Shown: positions 1 through 8,205, counted from the first letter of the stretch. The stretch is DNA of 32,216 nt from Nitrososphaerota archaeon (GCA_031282985.1 JAITCR010000071.1:1-32216), one strand, 5' to 3'. Numbers and translations: made by a program. The notes: a model not told the origin generated them from the letters alone.

Positions 1-222
1 TTATGCCATTTTTTACTATTTTTTCAGATAAACACTTTTTACATGTAACCATGGCAGGTAACCTTCTTACAAGGTTATCACAATCACCCTTATCTCTCTA
101 TTGGTGAAAACTCTCGAAAAGGGATTCGCTTTTCAAAATTAGAAGTCATGCACCACACCGTTATTGGTTTGATCATTAACTTTTGGTTCTTCAAAAGACA
201 ACTACCCTTTAACCTGCTTTAG
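1..222 (+). pseudogene. IS1-family transposase, C-terminal remnant
   Basis: The plus strand ends in a frame that reads GIRFSKLEVMHHTVIG and then LIINFWFFKRQLPF before a stop at 220-222. This matches the end of IS1 InsB-type transposases (RKSLSFSKSVELHDKVIG). The same C-terminus recurs, diverged, at about 25710-25804 in this window. Upstream bases in the same frame still resemble the family (NHPYLSIGENSRKG), but further left the frame breaks, so the copy is decayed and also cut by the window edge. A terminal-repeat-like TGTCCTAA, read on the minus strand, lies at the right end (about 218-226). The element abuts the truncated prepilin peptidase gene and probably removed its 3' end. Confidence 0.7.
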
Positions 223-574
223 GACACCACCAAATTATGGGTAAAGGTGGGAGGTTTAAGGTTGGGTTAAGGATATAAGGAGTTGTGGGGTGGTTAGAGC
301 GATAAATAGGAGATCTTTGAGGTCGGCTCCACCATAAAAACCCGACCAAAACAAAACAACCCCCAAAACCACCGAAACAAAAACAGAAACCAAAACAACC
401 GAAAACTCAAGCAAACCAAACCCTACCGCTGCTATTGCCATCAGGCATCCTATGTAATAAGCAAAAAGCCACACCCGATTAGACACTTGACGCTCCTTAA
501 AATCATACACACGCGTAAGCTAAAACGCTTAAAGTAAAAACAAACGGCAACCACATCAACAACAACATACACAT
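222..574 (-). pseudogene. prepilin peptidase (peptidase A24, FlaK/PibD-like), truncated and frameshifted
   Basis: The minus strand encodes YDFKERQVSNRVW, matching the first catalytic-aspartate motif of archaeal prepilin peptidases (D-x-K-x-R-x-V-x-N), and later GGADLKDL, matching the second (G-x-D/GGAD). Hydrophobic segments surround both, as in these membrane aspartyl proteases that process pilin and archaellin signal peptides. The expected N-terminal helix (LLLMWLPFVFTLSVLAYAC) is present just upstream but one base out of frame, with ATG codons at 574 and 568, so there is a frameshift near 508. After the second motif the frame stops at about 256; a shifted frame continues briefly to the IS1 remnant. 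Only about 110 of the usual 200 or more residues remain. The gene is probably dead, although a sequencing indel could explain the N-terminal shift. Confidence 0.65.
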
Positions 575-602
575 CACCACTAAACCACAGAGATTTTAAA
601 AA

Positions 603-1794
603 TCAAACCACAACACCATCATCATCAGCCTCATCAAGAAAGTCATGCAGATACCAAATTACCCGGTTTTGTTCATCTAATGTCTGCTTGGTACCTAGCT
701 GCATTCTTGAAATGGGGACTTTACCAAGGGCTACTGGAAGCTTCTCAATAGCTGAAGGCAATCCTATCATCTGAGATAACTCAAAAGTAGAAAGCACTAC
801 TGGGCGGCGTTTTTTAAAGGCTACAAATAACCAAACCGCTAAAACCACCGATAAAGCAGGTGGCACCAAATCTGCTGTAGAAATTGTAGTGATAAATTTT
901 AGAGGTTTAAACCATCCCAAAACTCCTACAATCAAAAGAAAATACAGCGGCACTGCCCACCAGAGGTTACATAGGACATTATTTCTTACTTGATGTCTTG
1001 AGGGCGTTTTAAGTTTGGGTGTTAAATATTGTTTTTTGGTTGTTTTAAAGGTTCTAAAATGATTCATAGCCGCTGGCAACACACTCTTAACTCCCATAGC
1101 ATTTCTTTGAGAAATGCTAAAGACATTGATTTGGCAGATGAAAAGGTTGCTTGCAAGTTTACGTTCAGCATTTCGCACGCATTCCTTTGTCCAAGAATCA
1201 ACCTTGACCTGAGCAGATTTTTTGGTTTTTGGATCTTTTAGGTTTACTCCAACAGCTTCACCTAAAAAGTCCACACCATAATCAAACAGAGCATTACCTA
1301 CCATAGGATTACGTGAGATTTTTGTACACAAACTTTTGCACACCCACTACAGCATTAGGATCCGCTATAGCGGTGATTTCAAGACACCCCTCCGCACCAG
1401 CAAAAGATGCAACCAACTCATCCACAAGATTAACCGGTAGTTCCTATTGAGCATTAACTATAGACAAAGCATAATATTTAGCGAGTTCTAAATCCAAACA
1501 AACGCCAAACATCTCCTTAACAGAAAAATCAACCGACACCACCTCCACATCCAAAAGCGCACAAATAACATTTGACACCTGCACCTTTATCTGCTCATCA
1601 CAAAACTGCAAATAAAACCGAACCAACACACGCCCAACAACACCCTTATCCTTAGAGTTCACAACAAGAAACCGAAACGGTTTAGCCACACGATACAACA
1701 CATCTAACACAGATGCAAAATTTGCAGACTACAACTTGGACGTAATAAGAGGCCTAACCTCAACCCAACAACCGCACGCTTTGCCAAAATCCAT
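603..1794 (-). pseudogene. degenerate membrane-protein gene with two in-frame TAG codons and a frameshift
   Basis: From an ATG at 1792-1794 one frame stays open to a TAA at 1309-1311 except for TAG at 1729-1731 and at 1444-1446. The predicted residues look coding throughout (for example ELPVNLVDELVASFAGAEG right after the second TAG). Near 1320-1340 the similarity moves to another frame, which runs on as 240-odd residues to 603: a soluble part, then two hydrophobic segments near 970-920 and 870-830, then a hydrophilic tail. I do not recognise the family with certainty. The arrangement (a domain ending NAERKLASNLFICQINVF, membrane helices, then FELSQMIGLPSA) recalls the N-terminal part of archaeal VirB4/HerA-type secretion ATPases, but no Walker motif is present. 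It ends 28 bp before the prepilin peptidase remnant. Confidence 0.45.
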
Positions 1795-1871
1795 CCTACA
1801 TCAACCTCTAACAAAACCTTAACATTAAAAGAAAAAACAAAAAACAGCCAACCAACGCACTAACAAACACT

Positions 1872-1884
1872 CAATTATTATAGG
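1872..1884 (+). promoter_or_regulatory. TATA box for the radical SAM gene
   Basis: TTATTATAGG lies about 26 bp before the ATG at 1907. With normal archaeal spacing the transcript would start at or next to the ATG, suggesting a leaderless or nearly leaderless mRNA. Judged by eye only. Confidence 0.35.
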
Positions 1885-1906
1885 TGCGCGAGGATGTCTT
1901 TACAGA

Positions 1907-2788
1907 ATGGAGTGTGCGGCGTTGCATTATGCAGATTATAAAACCATACTCTCGCCTCAAAATGGCATAAATCTTTATCGCGGTTGCACACATGGGTGCA
2001 TCTACTGTGACAGCCGAAGCATCTGCTATCAAATGAACCATGACTTTGAAGATATAGAAGTCAAACGCAACGCCCCGTTAATTTTAGAAACACAACTACG
2101 TAAAAAAAGAAAAACCTGCATGATTAGCACAGGGTCGATGTGTGATTCATATATCCCTCTTGAAAATGAATTGCAATTTACTCGCCAATGTCTTTTGTTG
2201 ATTGAAAAATACGGTTTTGGGTTAGCGATACAAACTAAATCGGATCGTATTTTGCGAGACATAGACATACTGAAAAGAATTAACGCAAAAACCAAATGTG
2301 TGGTGCAATTCACTCTAACCACTTATGATGAGAAGTTATGCCGAAAAATTGAGCCAAATGTATCCACAACTTTGGAGCGTTTTCATACACTGAAAACTAT
2401 GCGAGATGCTGGAATTCCTACCGTTGTGTTGCTTGGTCCAATTCTACCATTTATTAACGATACAGAAGAAAATCTTCAGTGGTTACTTGATTATTGTGTA
2501 AAGGCAATGGTTAGGGGTATTCTTTGTTTTGGTTTTGGCGTGACTTTGCGAGCGGGGAATCGTGAATATTTTTATGCTAAACTAGACGAGCAGTTTCCCA
2601 GCTTAAAACAGAAATATGTTCAACAATTCGGCAACGCGTACATATGTAACAGTTCAAATAGTGATCACCTGAGGGATATTTTTCAATCAAAATGCGCGCA
2701 ACAGAACATTTTGTGTAAGCCAGAGGATGTATTTGCCTATTTGCGAAAGTTTGAACCTAAAGATCGACAAACATCGCTGTTTAGTTAG
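1907..2788 (+). CDS. radical SAM protein, SplB/Rv2578c-like
   Basis: A 293-residue protein with the radical SAM cluster motif C27-T-H-G-C31-I-Y-C34 in the context NLYRGCTHGCIYCDSRS. This context is typical of the SplB-related radical SAM family (spore photoproduct lyase-like, function mostly unknown in archaea). A 4Fe-4S cluster and SAM cleavage are therefore expected; the substrate is unknown. The following (beta/alpha) barrel elements include LAIQTKSDRILRDIDIL and TVVLLGPILPFIND, usual for the family. Length and both ends look complete. The stop is TAG at 2786-2788; the frame past it is open for 28 more codons, probably by chance. It stands alone and converges on the histone gene. Confidence 0.85.
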   Translation: MECAALHYADYKTILSPQNGINLYRGCTHGCIYCDSRSICYQMNHDFEDIEVKRNAPLILETQLRKKRKTCMISTGSMCDSYIPLENELQFTRQCLLLIEKYGFGLAIQTKSDRILRDIDILKRINAKTKCVVQFTLTTYDEKLCRKIEPNVSTTLERFHTLKTMRDAGIPTVVLLGPILPFINDTEENLQWLLDYCVKAMVRGILCFGFGVTLRAGNREYFYAKLDEQFPSLKQKYVQQFGNAYICNSSNSDHLRDIFQSKCAQQNILCKPEDVFAYLRKFEPKDRQTSLFS

Positions 2789-2875
2789 AAACCAATGAAA
2801 ATCAAAAATGGTGAAAACAATGTAGTGGTTGATGGTAAAAAAGAAAAGATAAATCGGGTTAATTTTTGAACATGT

Positions 2876-3097
2876 CTATTTGTCCACAAGTTTTTTGGCA
2901 GCAATCTCGATATCTTCGGATTTGATGGTTTTTCTGCCAGCGTGCATTGCAAAATCTAAGGCGTCTTTAGCAACTTTTATACCTATTTCTTGAAGGGCTT
3001 CTGCGAGTTCTTTGGCGGCTGCTTCACTTACACGCTCTGCGCCTGACTTCTTGCAGATTCTATGCATGGCCGCTATAGCTATTTCTATTTCAGTCAT
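2876..3097 (-). CDS. archaeal histone (HMf family)
   Basis: A 73-residue histone fold: three helices with the loop motif AGRKTIKSEDIEIAAKKL at the C-terminus, as in HMfA/HMfB-type archaeal histones. It should dimerise and wrap DNA. Length is standard and there is no N- or C-terminal tail. The stop is TAG, exactly where the family normally ends, so TAG acts as a normal terminator here. A single gene transcribed from its own promoter, convergent with the radical SAM gene. Two cysteine/histidine-adjacent residues (H12, C15) in the first helix are not expected to bind metal. Confidence 0.95.
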   Translation of the reverse strand: MTEIEIAIAAMHRICKKSGAERVSEAAAKELAEALQEIGIKVAKDALDFAMHAGRKTIKSEDIEIAAKKLVDK

Positions 3098-3162
3098 AAC
3101 GTCAACTCTACTGCTACTTTTTCTAATTAAAGCAACATTTAACTCTTATAGAATAATGTCGT

Positions 3163-3174
3163 AAATATTTAAAC
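3163..3174 (-). promoter_or_regulatory. TATA box of the histone gene
   Basis: On the minus strand GTTTAAATATTT lies about 70 bp before the histone ATG, which would place the transcript start near 3140 and give a leader of about 45 bases. The surrounding 3110-3300 is very AT-rich and has no other supported gene. Confidence 0.4.
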
Positions 3175-3337
3175 ATTCTATGTCATGTATGTAATTCTAA
3201 ATGATTCAAAAATTTAAAGAAAATATACCTGCATTTCATGTATACACTAACAAATATTCACCCAGTCACAAACACTAATTACAACACCGGTCTATTGTGT
3301 AAACTTGGCAAAAAAAGAAACAAGGAAAAATGGCGTA

Positions 3338-3946
3338 ATGAATAAGAACGAAAAGTATTCAATCAAAAAATATGACTCGATTGCCGACAAGTATGACCAA
3401 ACTGCTGATGGCAGATTCACTGCAAAATTCAAAGAGGAACTGCTCAATATATGTGCAGCAGTAAATGGGAACACGGTTCTTGATGTAGGTTGTGGCAATG
3501 GCGGTCTCATATATGAAATTAGTTGTAAAGCCAAAATCCAAGCCTACGGAATTGACCTATCACCCAACATGATTAAAGAATGCCAGAAAAAATACAAAGA
3601 TATCACTTTTAAGGTTTCAAGCGGAGAGAAACTAGATTTTGACGACAACAGTTTTGATATCCTGACGATGTGTTGTGTTCTGCACCATTTGCATAATGCA
3701 GATAATTTTGTAAAAGAAGCAAAACGAATATTGAAGCAAGATGGTTTTTTGGTTATAGGTGAGCCGTGGTTTCCATGGGGAATACGACAATTAACTGACT
3801 GGATCGTTTCGCCCCTGATAAGGGCAGGGGATAATAAAATATTTAGCCATCAAAGATTGCAACAGTTGGTAGTAAGTAACGGTTTTGAGATCGTAAAGTT
3901 TTACAAGAAGGACTTTAAACAAATTATAAAAGCAAGAAAAAACTAA
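3338..3946 (+). CDS. class I SAM-dependent methyltransferase (Methyltransf_11 type)
   Basis: A 202-residue protein with the SAM-binding glycine motif VLDVGCGNG at residues 47-55, the acidic loop after beta-2 (YGIDLS) and motif SFDILTMCCVLHHLHN for the later strands. This is the UbiE/Methyltransf_11 layout used on small molecules or lipids; the substrate cannot be told. I start at the ATG at 3338; an upstream in-frame TTG at 3305 would add 11 residues but has no visible ribosome site. The C-terminal third (WFPWGIRQLTDWIVSPLI) is more hydrophobic and may cover a lipid-like substrate. sfsA follows 45 bp downstream on the same strand. Confidence 0.85.
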   Translation: MNKNEKYSIKKYDSIADKYDQTADGRFTAKFKEELLNICAAVNGNTVLDVGCGNGGLIYEISCKAKIQAYGIDLSPNMIKECQKKYKDITFKVSSGEKLDFDDNSFDILTMCCVLHHLHNADNFVKEAKRILKQDGFLVIGEPWFPWGIRQLTDWIVSPLIRAGDNKIFSHQRLQQLVVSNGFEIVKFYKKDFKQIIKARKN

Positions 3947-3991
3947 CTCGTTCAATAAAGAAAAATACACAAAAGAGTTGCTACCAAGAAA

Positions 3992-4673
3992 ATGATTTAC
4001 CAAAACATTTGTGAAGGGACCTTTCTTTCTCGTTCTAACCGTTTTGTTGCTAAAATCAACATGGATGGCACAGTTGTTGTTGCTCATGTGAAAAATACTG
4101 GGCGGTGTAAAGAGTTGCTCATTTCTGGAGAAGGTGATTTTACAAAAAGCCAATTGTTCTGAGCGGAAAACGGGGTACGATTTGATTGCCGTTTGGAAAA
4201 ACGGGCGACTTATTAACATGGACAGTCAAGCGCCTAATAAAGTGTTTTCAGAGTATCTGCAATCTGGGCGGTGCATAGAGGACATTACACTTATCAAATC
4301 AGAAGCAATACATGGCAACTCACGCTTTGACTTCTATGTAGAAGCTGGTATGCAGAAAATTTTCATTGAGGTAAAAGGGGTTACTTTAGAAAAAGACAAC
4401 GTGGTTTTGTTTCCTGATGCGCCAACTGAGCGTGGGGTAAAACATCTAAACGAGCTAGCTATGTGTATAGGGGAAGGTTATGAGGCAATGGTTGTTTTTG
4501 TGATCCAAATGAGCAATGTACGCTATTTTACGCCTAACAACAAAACACACCCTGCATTTGGAGAAGCGTTAATTGCTGCCGAAAAAGCAGGCGTAAAAAT
4601 TATCGCACTATATTGTGTGGTTACTGAAAACAGCTTAACCATAGGCAACTCTGTACCAGTCAAACTCACATAA
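3992..4673 (+). pseudogene. sfsA: sfsA family protein, interrupted by a frameshift
   Basis: From the ATG at 3992 the frame encodes the SfsA N-terminal OB-like part (VAHVKNTGRCKELLISGEG) and then stops at about 4161. The frame one base over, open from 4134, continues exactly where the family should: ILQKANCSERKTGYDLIAV, then RLINMDSQAPNKV, then the nuclease-like core IEVKGVTLEKDNVVLFPDAPTERG and a normal C-terminus. SfsA proteins bind DNA and have a PD-(D/E)XK-like fold. Here the DFYVEAG...IEVKG residues are kept. The shift lies near 4130-4150, around TTTTACAAAAAG, a homopolymer-rich stretch, so a real frameshift and a sequencing indel are both possible. No other defect is seen. Confidence 0.8.
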
Positions 4674-4731
4674 CCAAAAATACACCTATCGGAAGTGTAT
4701 AGCCATTTTTTTTAAATTGCCTTTTAATGTT

Positions 4732-5603
4732 TTAGAGCCTGTTTAATATCTTTTAAGAACATGTATGTTGTATAATAGATGACGGCATTTCTAAAGGTTA
4801 GATGGAATACATGAGGGCAACTTACCCCAGCGATATAACACGCAAACAATTCGAAATAATACGACCTACCCTTGAAACAGCACACAAAACAACACATCCA
4901 CGTACCATAGATCTCTACGACATTTTCTGTGCCGCACTCTACCAAAAACGAGAAGACTACCACTGACATTCACTACCCATGATTTTCCCAAATGACAAAT
5001 CTGCTACTACCCCTACAACGTTTGGAGAACAACTGAGGAAAACAAAGAAGGGTCTTTGATTGTGTTTTACGCGAATTAGTTGAGAACGAGCGTGTCATTA
5101 ATGTCCAAGATCAACAGACAAGTATGATTATTGCGGATTCTAGAAGTGTTAAAAATGCTGACACTACTGAGCAGAAAGGGTTTGATACGGGAAAAAACGT
5201 TCGGCATTAAACTGCATGTCGGGGTGGATATGTTAGGTTTGTCGCAGGTAATGTTTGTCAGTACGGCTAATGTAACTGATTGTGAGGGTGCAGTAATAAT
5301 GATTGGTTATGCTGTGCTGATTTGTCGAAGTGTCAAACTGTTTTGGCGAATGGGAGTTATATGGGGGAAAGTTTTTTCAAGGGTATTAGAAAGTTGATAG
5401 AGGTGGCTGTTGAGGTTGTTGAGCGTAGTGTGTTACATAAATTTGGTTCTTTCTAAGTGTTGGGTTGTTGAGTGTTCGTTTGGTTGGCTTGAAGATTATC
5501 GTTTGTTGTGGAAAAATTGTGAACAGAAAATCTCCAGCACTTTACAAGCCACAAAATTAGCATTCATTTCGTTGTTATTACGGAGATATTAAACAGGCTC
5601 TAA
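4732..5603 (+). mobile_element. IS5-family insertion sequence, degenerate copy A
   Basis: The element is bounded by matching inverted ends: TTAGAGCCTGTTTAATATCT at 4732-4751 and its reverse complement at 5584-5603, 872 bp in all. It encloses a broken DDE transposase on the plus strand. The same end recurs at 31758-31777 in the opposite orientation beside a second decayed copy. Both left ends read TTA then GAGCC, which would fit the 3-bp TNA-type target duplication of some IS5 groups, but the right flank of this copy reads TAA, so no exact duplication is seen. It sits between sfsA and rpl10, 41 bp past the rpl10 stop, where archaeal genomes often keep rpl12. Confidence 0.85.
4802..5592 (+). 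pseudogene. IS5-family DDE transposase, multiply broken
   Basis: The ATG at 4802 opens 58 codons (YPSDITRKQFEIIRPTLE) matching the N-terminal domain of IS5-type transposases. A stop follows, and a stretch that should hold the next ~40 codons is deleted or scrambled. Near 5100 another frame carries DSRSVKNADTTEQKGFDTGK, the first catalytic aspartate motif. Then come HVGVDMLGLSQVMFVSTANV with the second aspartate, and RWVVECSFGWLEDYRLLWKN with the glutamate-region motif (here in a frame from about 5410). The segments lie in the right order but in different frames. The protein cannot be made; transposition would need a helper copy. Confidence 0.8.
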
Positions 5604-5644
5604 TGGAAAAACGCAAAATATCAGTTAAATTAAAAAAGGAAATG

Positions 5645-6508
5645 TTATGCTTTTGGTGTAGCTTTTTCGACTGCACTGTTTAAGCTTGACATTTCTGCAT
5701 TTGCTTTACGGATGATGTCCCCGATTGTTTCTTTTGTGGGTACTACTGCACCAACGGATAGTGCTATTGCTTTTTGGTGTGCTCTTTGCAGTAATGGTTT
5801 AATTGTGTCTTTGGTCGTGTAGGCGATTTCAAGTGCTAATGCTAATGCTTCTTGGTTGCTTGTTTCAACGCTTCGCCTTGTAGCTGCAACATCAACATGT
5901 AGTTGGTTGCCGGTTATTATCAAGCCGTTGTCATAAACTGCACGCATGGATATGCCTAATTCTACGGCTTTTATGCCGAGTTTTGATAGGACACTTGCAA
6001 GACGGTCGTTTATGGGTTCACCTCTACGAACAACGAGTGTGTCTTTGCTTACCCACACGCTACCATTTTCTATTCTTGTCGGTAAGCCTACAGCATTGAG
6101 TTGACTGATAACTGGTCCAGGCGATTGCCCTGTGTTGCTTACGGGAATAACTACATCCATTGCAGCTATGTCACCTGCTTTGGCGAAGGTTTTTACTTTG
6201 CCTTTTTCGAGTAGAATTGCTAATTTGAAAGGGTTTAATGTAGTGAACATGAAAACGTTTTGGCCTTCAAGATATTCTTTGAGCTGTGTTAAGTCGTCTT
6301 TTTTCAGTTCTTCAAGGGCAAGTTTTACCAGTGTGTTTTTTAGAACTTTGAAGGTAACTTGGCCTTTCATGCTTCTTTTGAGTTCTTGTAGTTGTGAAGC
6401 TCGGACTTTTTGTAGACTGGCGATGCCGATTGACTTACAGTCTTTTAGCACATCGACTATGTCTTCTACTTCAGATGTTTTTTGTTGTAACACGTGTTGT
6501 GACGGCAT
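5645..6508 (-). CDS. rpl10: ribosomal protein L10 (P0), without acidic tail
   Basis: A 287-residue L10/P0: the N-terminal 23S-binding domain (VRASQLQELKRSMKGQVTF), the archaeal/eukaryotic insertion domain, and a helical C-terminal spine that recruits L12 dimers. It ends ATPKA and lacks the charged Glu/Lys-rich tail with a final GLGALF-like motif found in many archaeal P0 proteins. The ATG has an upstream GAGG at normal distance. It is the last gene of secE-spt5-rpl11-rpl1-rpl10, with 14-34 bp between it and rpl1. rpl12, the usual next gene, is missing; IS5 copy A begins 41 bp after the stop. Confidence 0.95.
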   Translation of the reverse strand: MPSQHVLQQKTSEVEDIVDVLKDCKSIGIASLQKVRASQLQELKRSMKGQVTFKVLKNTLVKLALEELKKDDLTQLKEYLEGQNVFMFTTLNPFKLAILLEKGKVKTFAKAGDIAAMDVVIPVSNTGQSPGPVISQLNAVGLPTRIENGSVWVSKDTLVVRRGEPINDRLASVLSKLGIKAVELGISMRAVYDNGLIITGNQLHVDVAATRRSVETSNQEALALALEIAYTTKDTIKPLLQRAHQKAIALSVGAVVPTKETIGDIIRKANAEMSSLNSAVEKATPKA

Positions 6509-6522
6509 GTTTATTTCCTCAG

Positions 6523-7173
6523 TTATGGTTTAATTTTGACAGTTTCGCCCATGGATGTTTTAATGAACATGAACTTTACGTTTTTAAGTCCACGTTTCAA
6601 TTTTGTATCCAAGACACGAAGGATCGTTTGAGCGTTTTCAACAAGGTCTTCGTCACTCATTTGTTCAGTTCCAAATGGAACTTGAATGACTGGTTGAGCA
6701 CGCATACGAACAACAACCGTTTTACGGTTCTTTGTAAGAATAGTGTTAACATCAGCATTTGGTGGAACTGGAATGGGCATTTTGCCTCTTGGACCTAAAA
6801 CTGGACCAAGAACCCTACCAACCAAAGGCATCAAAGGTGCTTCAACAACAAATATGTCATAATTTGCCGCTAACTTGCGCAATTCCTTCTTGTTACCTGT
6901 TAACTCTTCAAGGTTAGCTTTTTCTAAAACGAAATCAGCTTGAGCATTGCGTGCTTTGAGCGCAAACTCACCAGAAGCAACAATGCAGACCTTGTTTGGC
7001 TTGCCAGTTGGCTTTGGAAGCTCTACTACTTCTTGAATTTTACCTTCTGGAGCTTTCATGTCAATTTCTTGAATGTCTAGTATCATATCTATGGTCTGGT
7101 TGAATTTTTTGCCGCCAGACCGCGTTTTTGCCTGCTTTATTGCTTCTAATATGGTCTTGTTATCTAATGGCAT
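6523..7173 (-). CDS. rpl1: ribosomal protein L1
   Basis: A 216-residue archaeal L1, the L1-stalk protein of the large subunit. Visible family parts are PLMPLVGRVLGPVLGPRGKMP in domain II and the flanking RNA-binding domain I. I start at the ATG at 7173, preceded by GAGG seven bases upstream; a TTG at 7191 would add six residues with no family match. Archaeal L1 can repress its own operon by binding its mRNA leader. The short leader here contains GGGTTCCAATCCC, a small stem-loop that could be tested for this. The gene follows rpl11 with 58 bp between. Confidence 0.95.
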   Translation of the reverse strand: MPLDNKTILEAIKQAKTRSGGKKFNQTIDMILDIQEIDMKAPEGKIQEVVELPKPTGKPNKVCIVASGEFALKARNAQADFVLEKANLEELTGNKKELRKLAANYDIFVVEAPLMPLVGRVLGPVLGPRGKMPIPVPPNADVNTILTKNRKTVVVRMRAQPVIQVPFGTEQMSDEDLVENAQTILRVLDTKLKRGLKNVKFMFIKTSMGETVKIKP

Positions 7174-7207
7174 TTTTAAGCCTCGAATCAATGAGGGATT
7201 GGAACCC

Positions 7208-7222
7208 GGTTATAAAAATATT
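7208..7222 (-). promoter_or_regulatory. possible internal promoter before rpl1
   Basis: On the minus strand ATATTTTTATAACC lies between rpl11 and rpl1. As a TATA box it would start transcription near 7185, giving a 12-base leader before rpl1. It may only be an AT-rich spacer of the operon. Confidence 0.25.
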
Positions 7223-7231
7223 CGCCTAACA

Positions 7232-7720
7232 TTATTGGTTACCGAATAACTGTTCATATGTACCAGCATCAATGTCCTTCTGTACATCACGCGGATCTTT
7301 GCCTTCAACGGTTACACCTATACTAACACAAGTACCAAGTAACTCTTTAGTAGCATCTTTAGTAGTTGTTGCTAACAATTGTGGAGCCTTAATTTTTGCA
7401 ATACGCACCACTTGATCTATAGATAGGTCACCAACTTTAACACTATTTGGTGTGCCTGAACCTTTCTCAATTTTTAATTCAGCAACAATTAAAGCAGATG
7501 CTGTTGGAGTACCAACAGATACTTCAAAGGTTTTATCTTCAGTATCAACACTAACCTTCACTGGAACCTTCATTCCAGCATACTCTTTTGTGACCTCATT
7601 AATTTTATTTACAACAGCCACAATGTTGACACCTAATGGACCAAGAGCTGGACCCAGTGGAGGACCTGCATTTGCTTGACCACCGCTGACAATTAATTCT
7701 ACAACTTTTTTATCTACCAT
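7232..7720 (-). CDS. rpl11: ribosomal protein L11
   Basis: A 162-residue L11 with the N-terminal signature GGQANAGPPLGPALGPLGVN and the C-terminal rRNA-binding domain (KIKAPQLLATTTKDATKEL, then GTCVSIGVTVEGKDPRDVQ). It forms the base of the GTPase stalk with L10. Length is normal for archaea. The ATG is preceded by GGTG. It lies 11 bp after spt5 in the secE-spt5-rpl11-rpl1-rpl10 operon. Confidence 0.96.
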   Translation of the reverse strand: MVDKKVVELIVSGGQANAGPPLGPALGPLGVNIVAVVNKINEVTKEYAGMKVPVKVSVDTEDKTFEVSVGTPTASALIVAELKIEKGSGTPNSVKVGDLSIDQVVRIAKIKAPQLLATTTKDATKELLGTCVSIGVTVEGKDPRDVQKDIDAGTYEQLFGNQ

Positions 7721-7731
7721 TTTGTTTCACC

Positions 7732-8205
7732 TTATATTTTCGCTTTTTCTACAAGTTTTACATAATCTGAATGTACCGTAATTGGCAAAGTAAACGTAGC
7801 CTCAAGAAGTTCAAGAGTAACTTCGCCCTTTGACTTATCAAGTCTAGTAATCTTTGCACGCATACCCTTAAATGGACCACCAGTAATTTCCACAACATCA
7901 TCCTCACCAAGATCCTCCATAACAGGTTTACGTACAATATAACGCTCAACTTCAACAAAACTAACTAACCCAGAAATACGAGAACGAACATGCCTAACAC
8001 CGGTAATAGCTTCTTCTACAAAATGGGGACCATCGGCTTCAATGAACACATATCCTTTTAAAGTGTCAGGTATTAGAAGAGCCTTTAAAGGAATTTGGGT
8101 CATTTCAACTTTTGCAGTGATTAACCTTGCAACATTACGCTCTTGCCCAGTGGTTGTTTTCACAACAAAAATTTTGGCAGGCTGCTGGTCATCTTTAGTC
8201 TGCAT
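7732..8205 (-). CDS. spt5: transcription elongation factor Spt5 (NusG)
   Basis: A 157-residue archaeal Spt5: an NGN domain in the first ~85 residues (KIFVVKTTTGQERNVARLI, GYVFIEADG) followed by one KOW domain (DVVEITGGPFKGMRAKITR). It clamps RNA polymerase over the DNA channel and couples to the ribosome. The ATG at 8205 is preceded by GAGGAG; a TTG directly before it would add one residue. Its usual partner Spt4 is not in the window. Located between secE and rpl11, the standard archaeal order. Confidence 0.95.
   Translation of the reverse strand: MQTKDDQQPAKIFVVKTTTGQERNVARLITAKVEMTQIPLKALLIPDTLKGYVFIEADGPHFVEEAITGVRHVRSRISGLVSFVEVERYIVRKPVMEDLGEDDVVEITGGPFKGMRAKITRLDKSKGEVTLELLEATFTLPITVHSDYVKLVEKAKI

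Noticed and set aside
1029..1241. 70-codon plus-strand frame opposite the broken membrane gene
   Set aside because: It lies over the better supported minus-strand remnant and shows no independent support.
2786..2875. TAG read-through extending the radical SAM protein by 28 residues
   Set aside because: The family normally ends here, the added residues look random, and an open frame of this length occurs by chance.
7196..7215. tRNA T-loop-like GGGTTCCAATCCC before rpl1 as an att site or tRNA remnant
   Set aside because: No acceptor strand or CCA follows and no mobile genes are near; it is noted only as a small hairpin.
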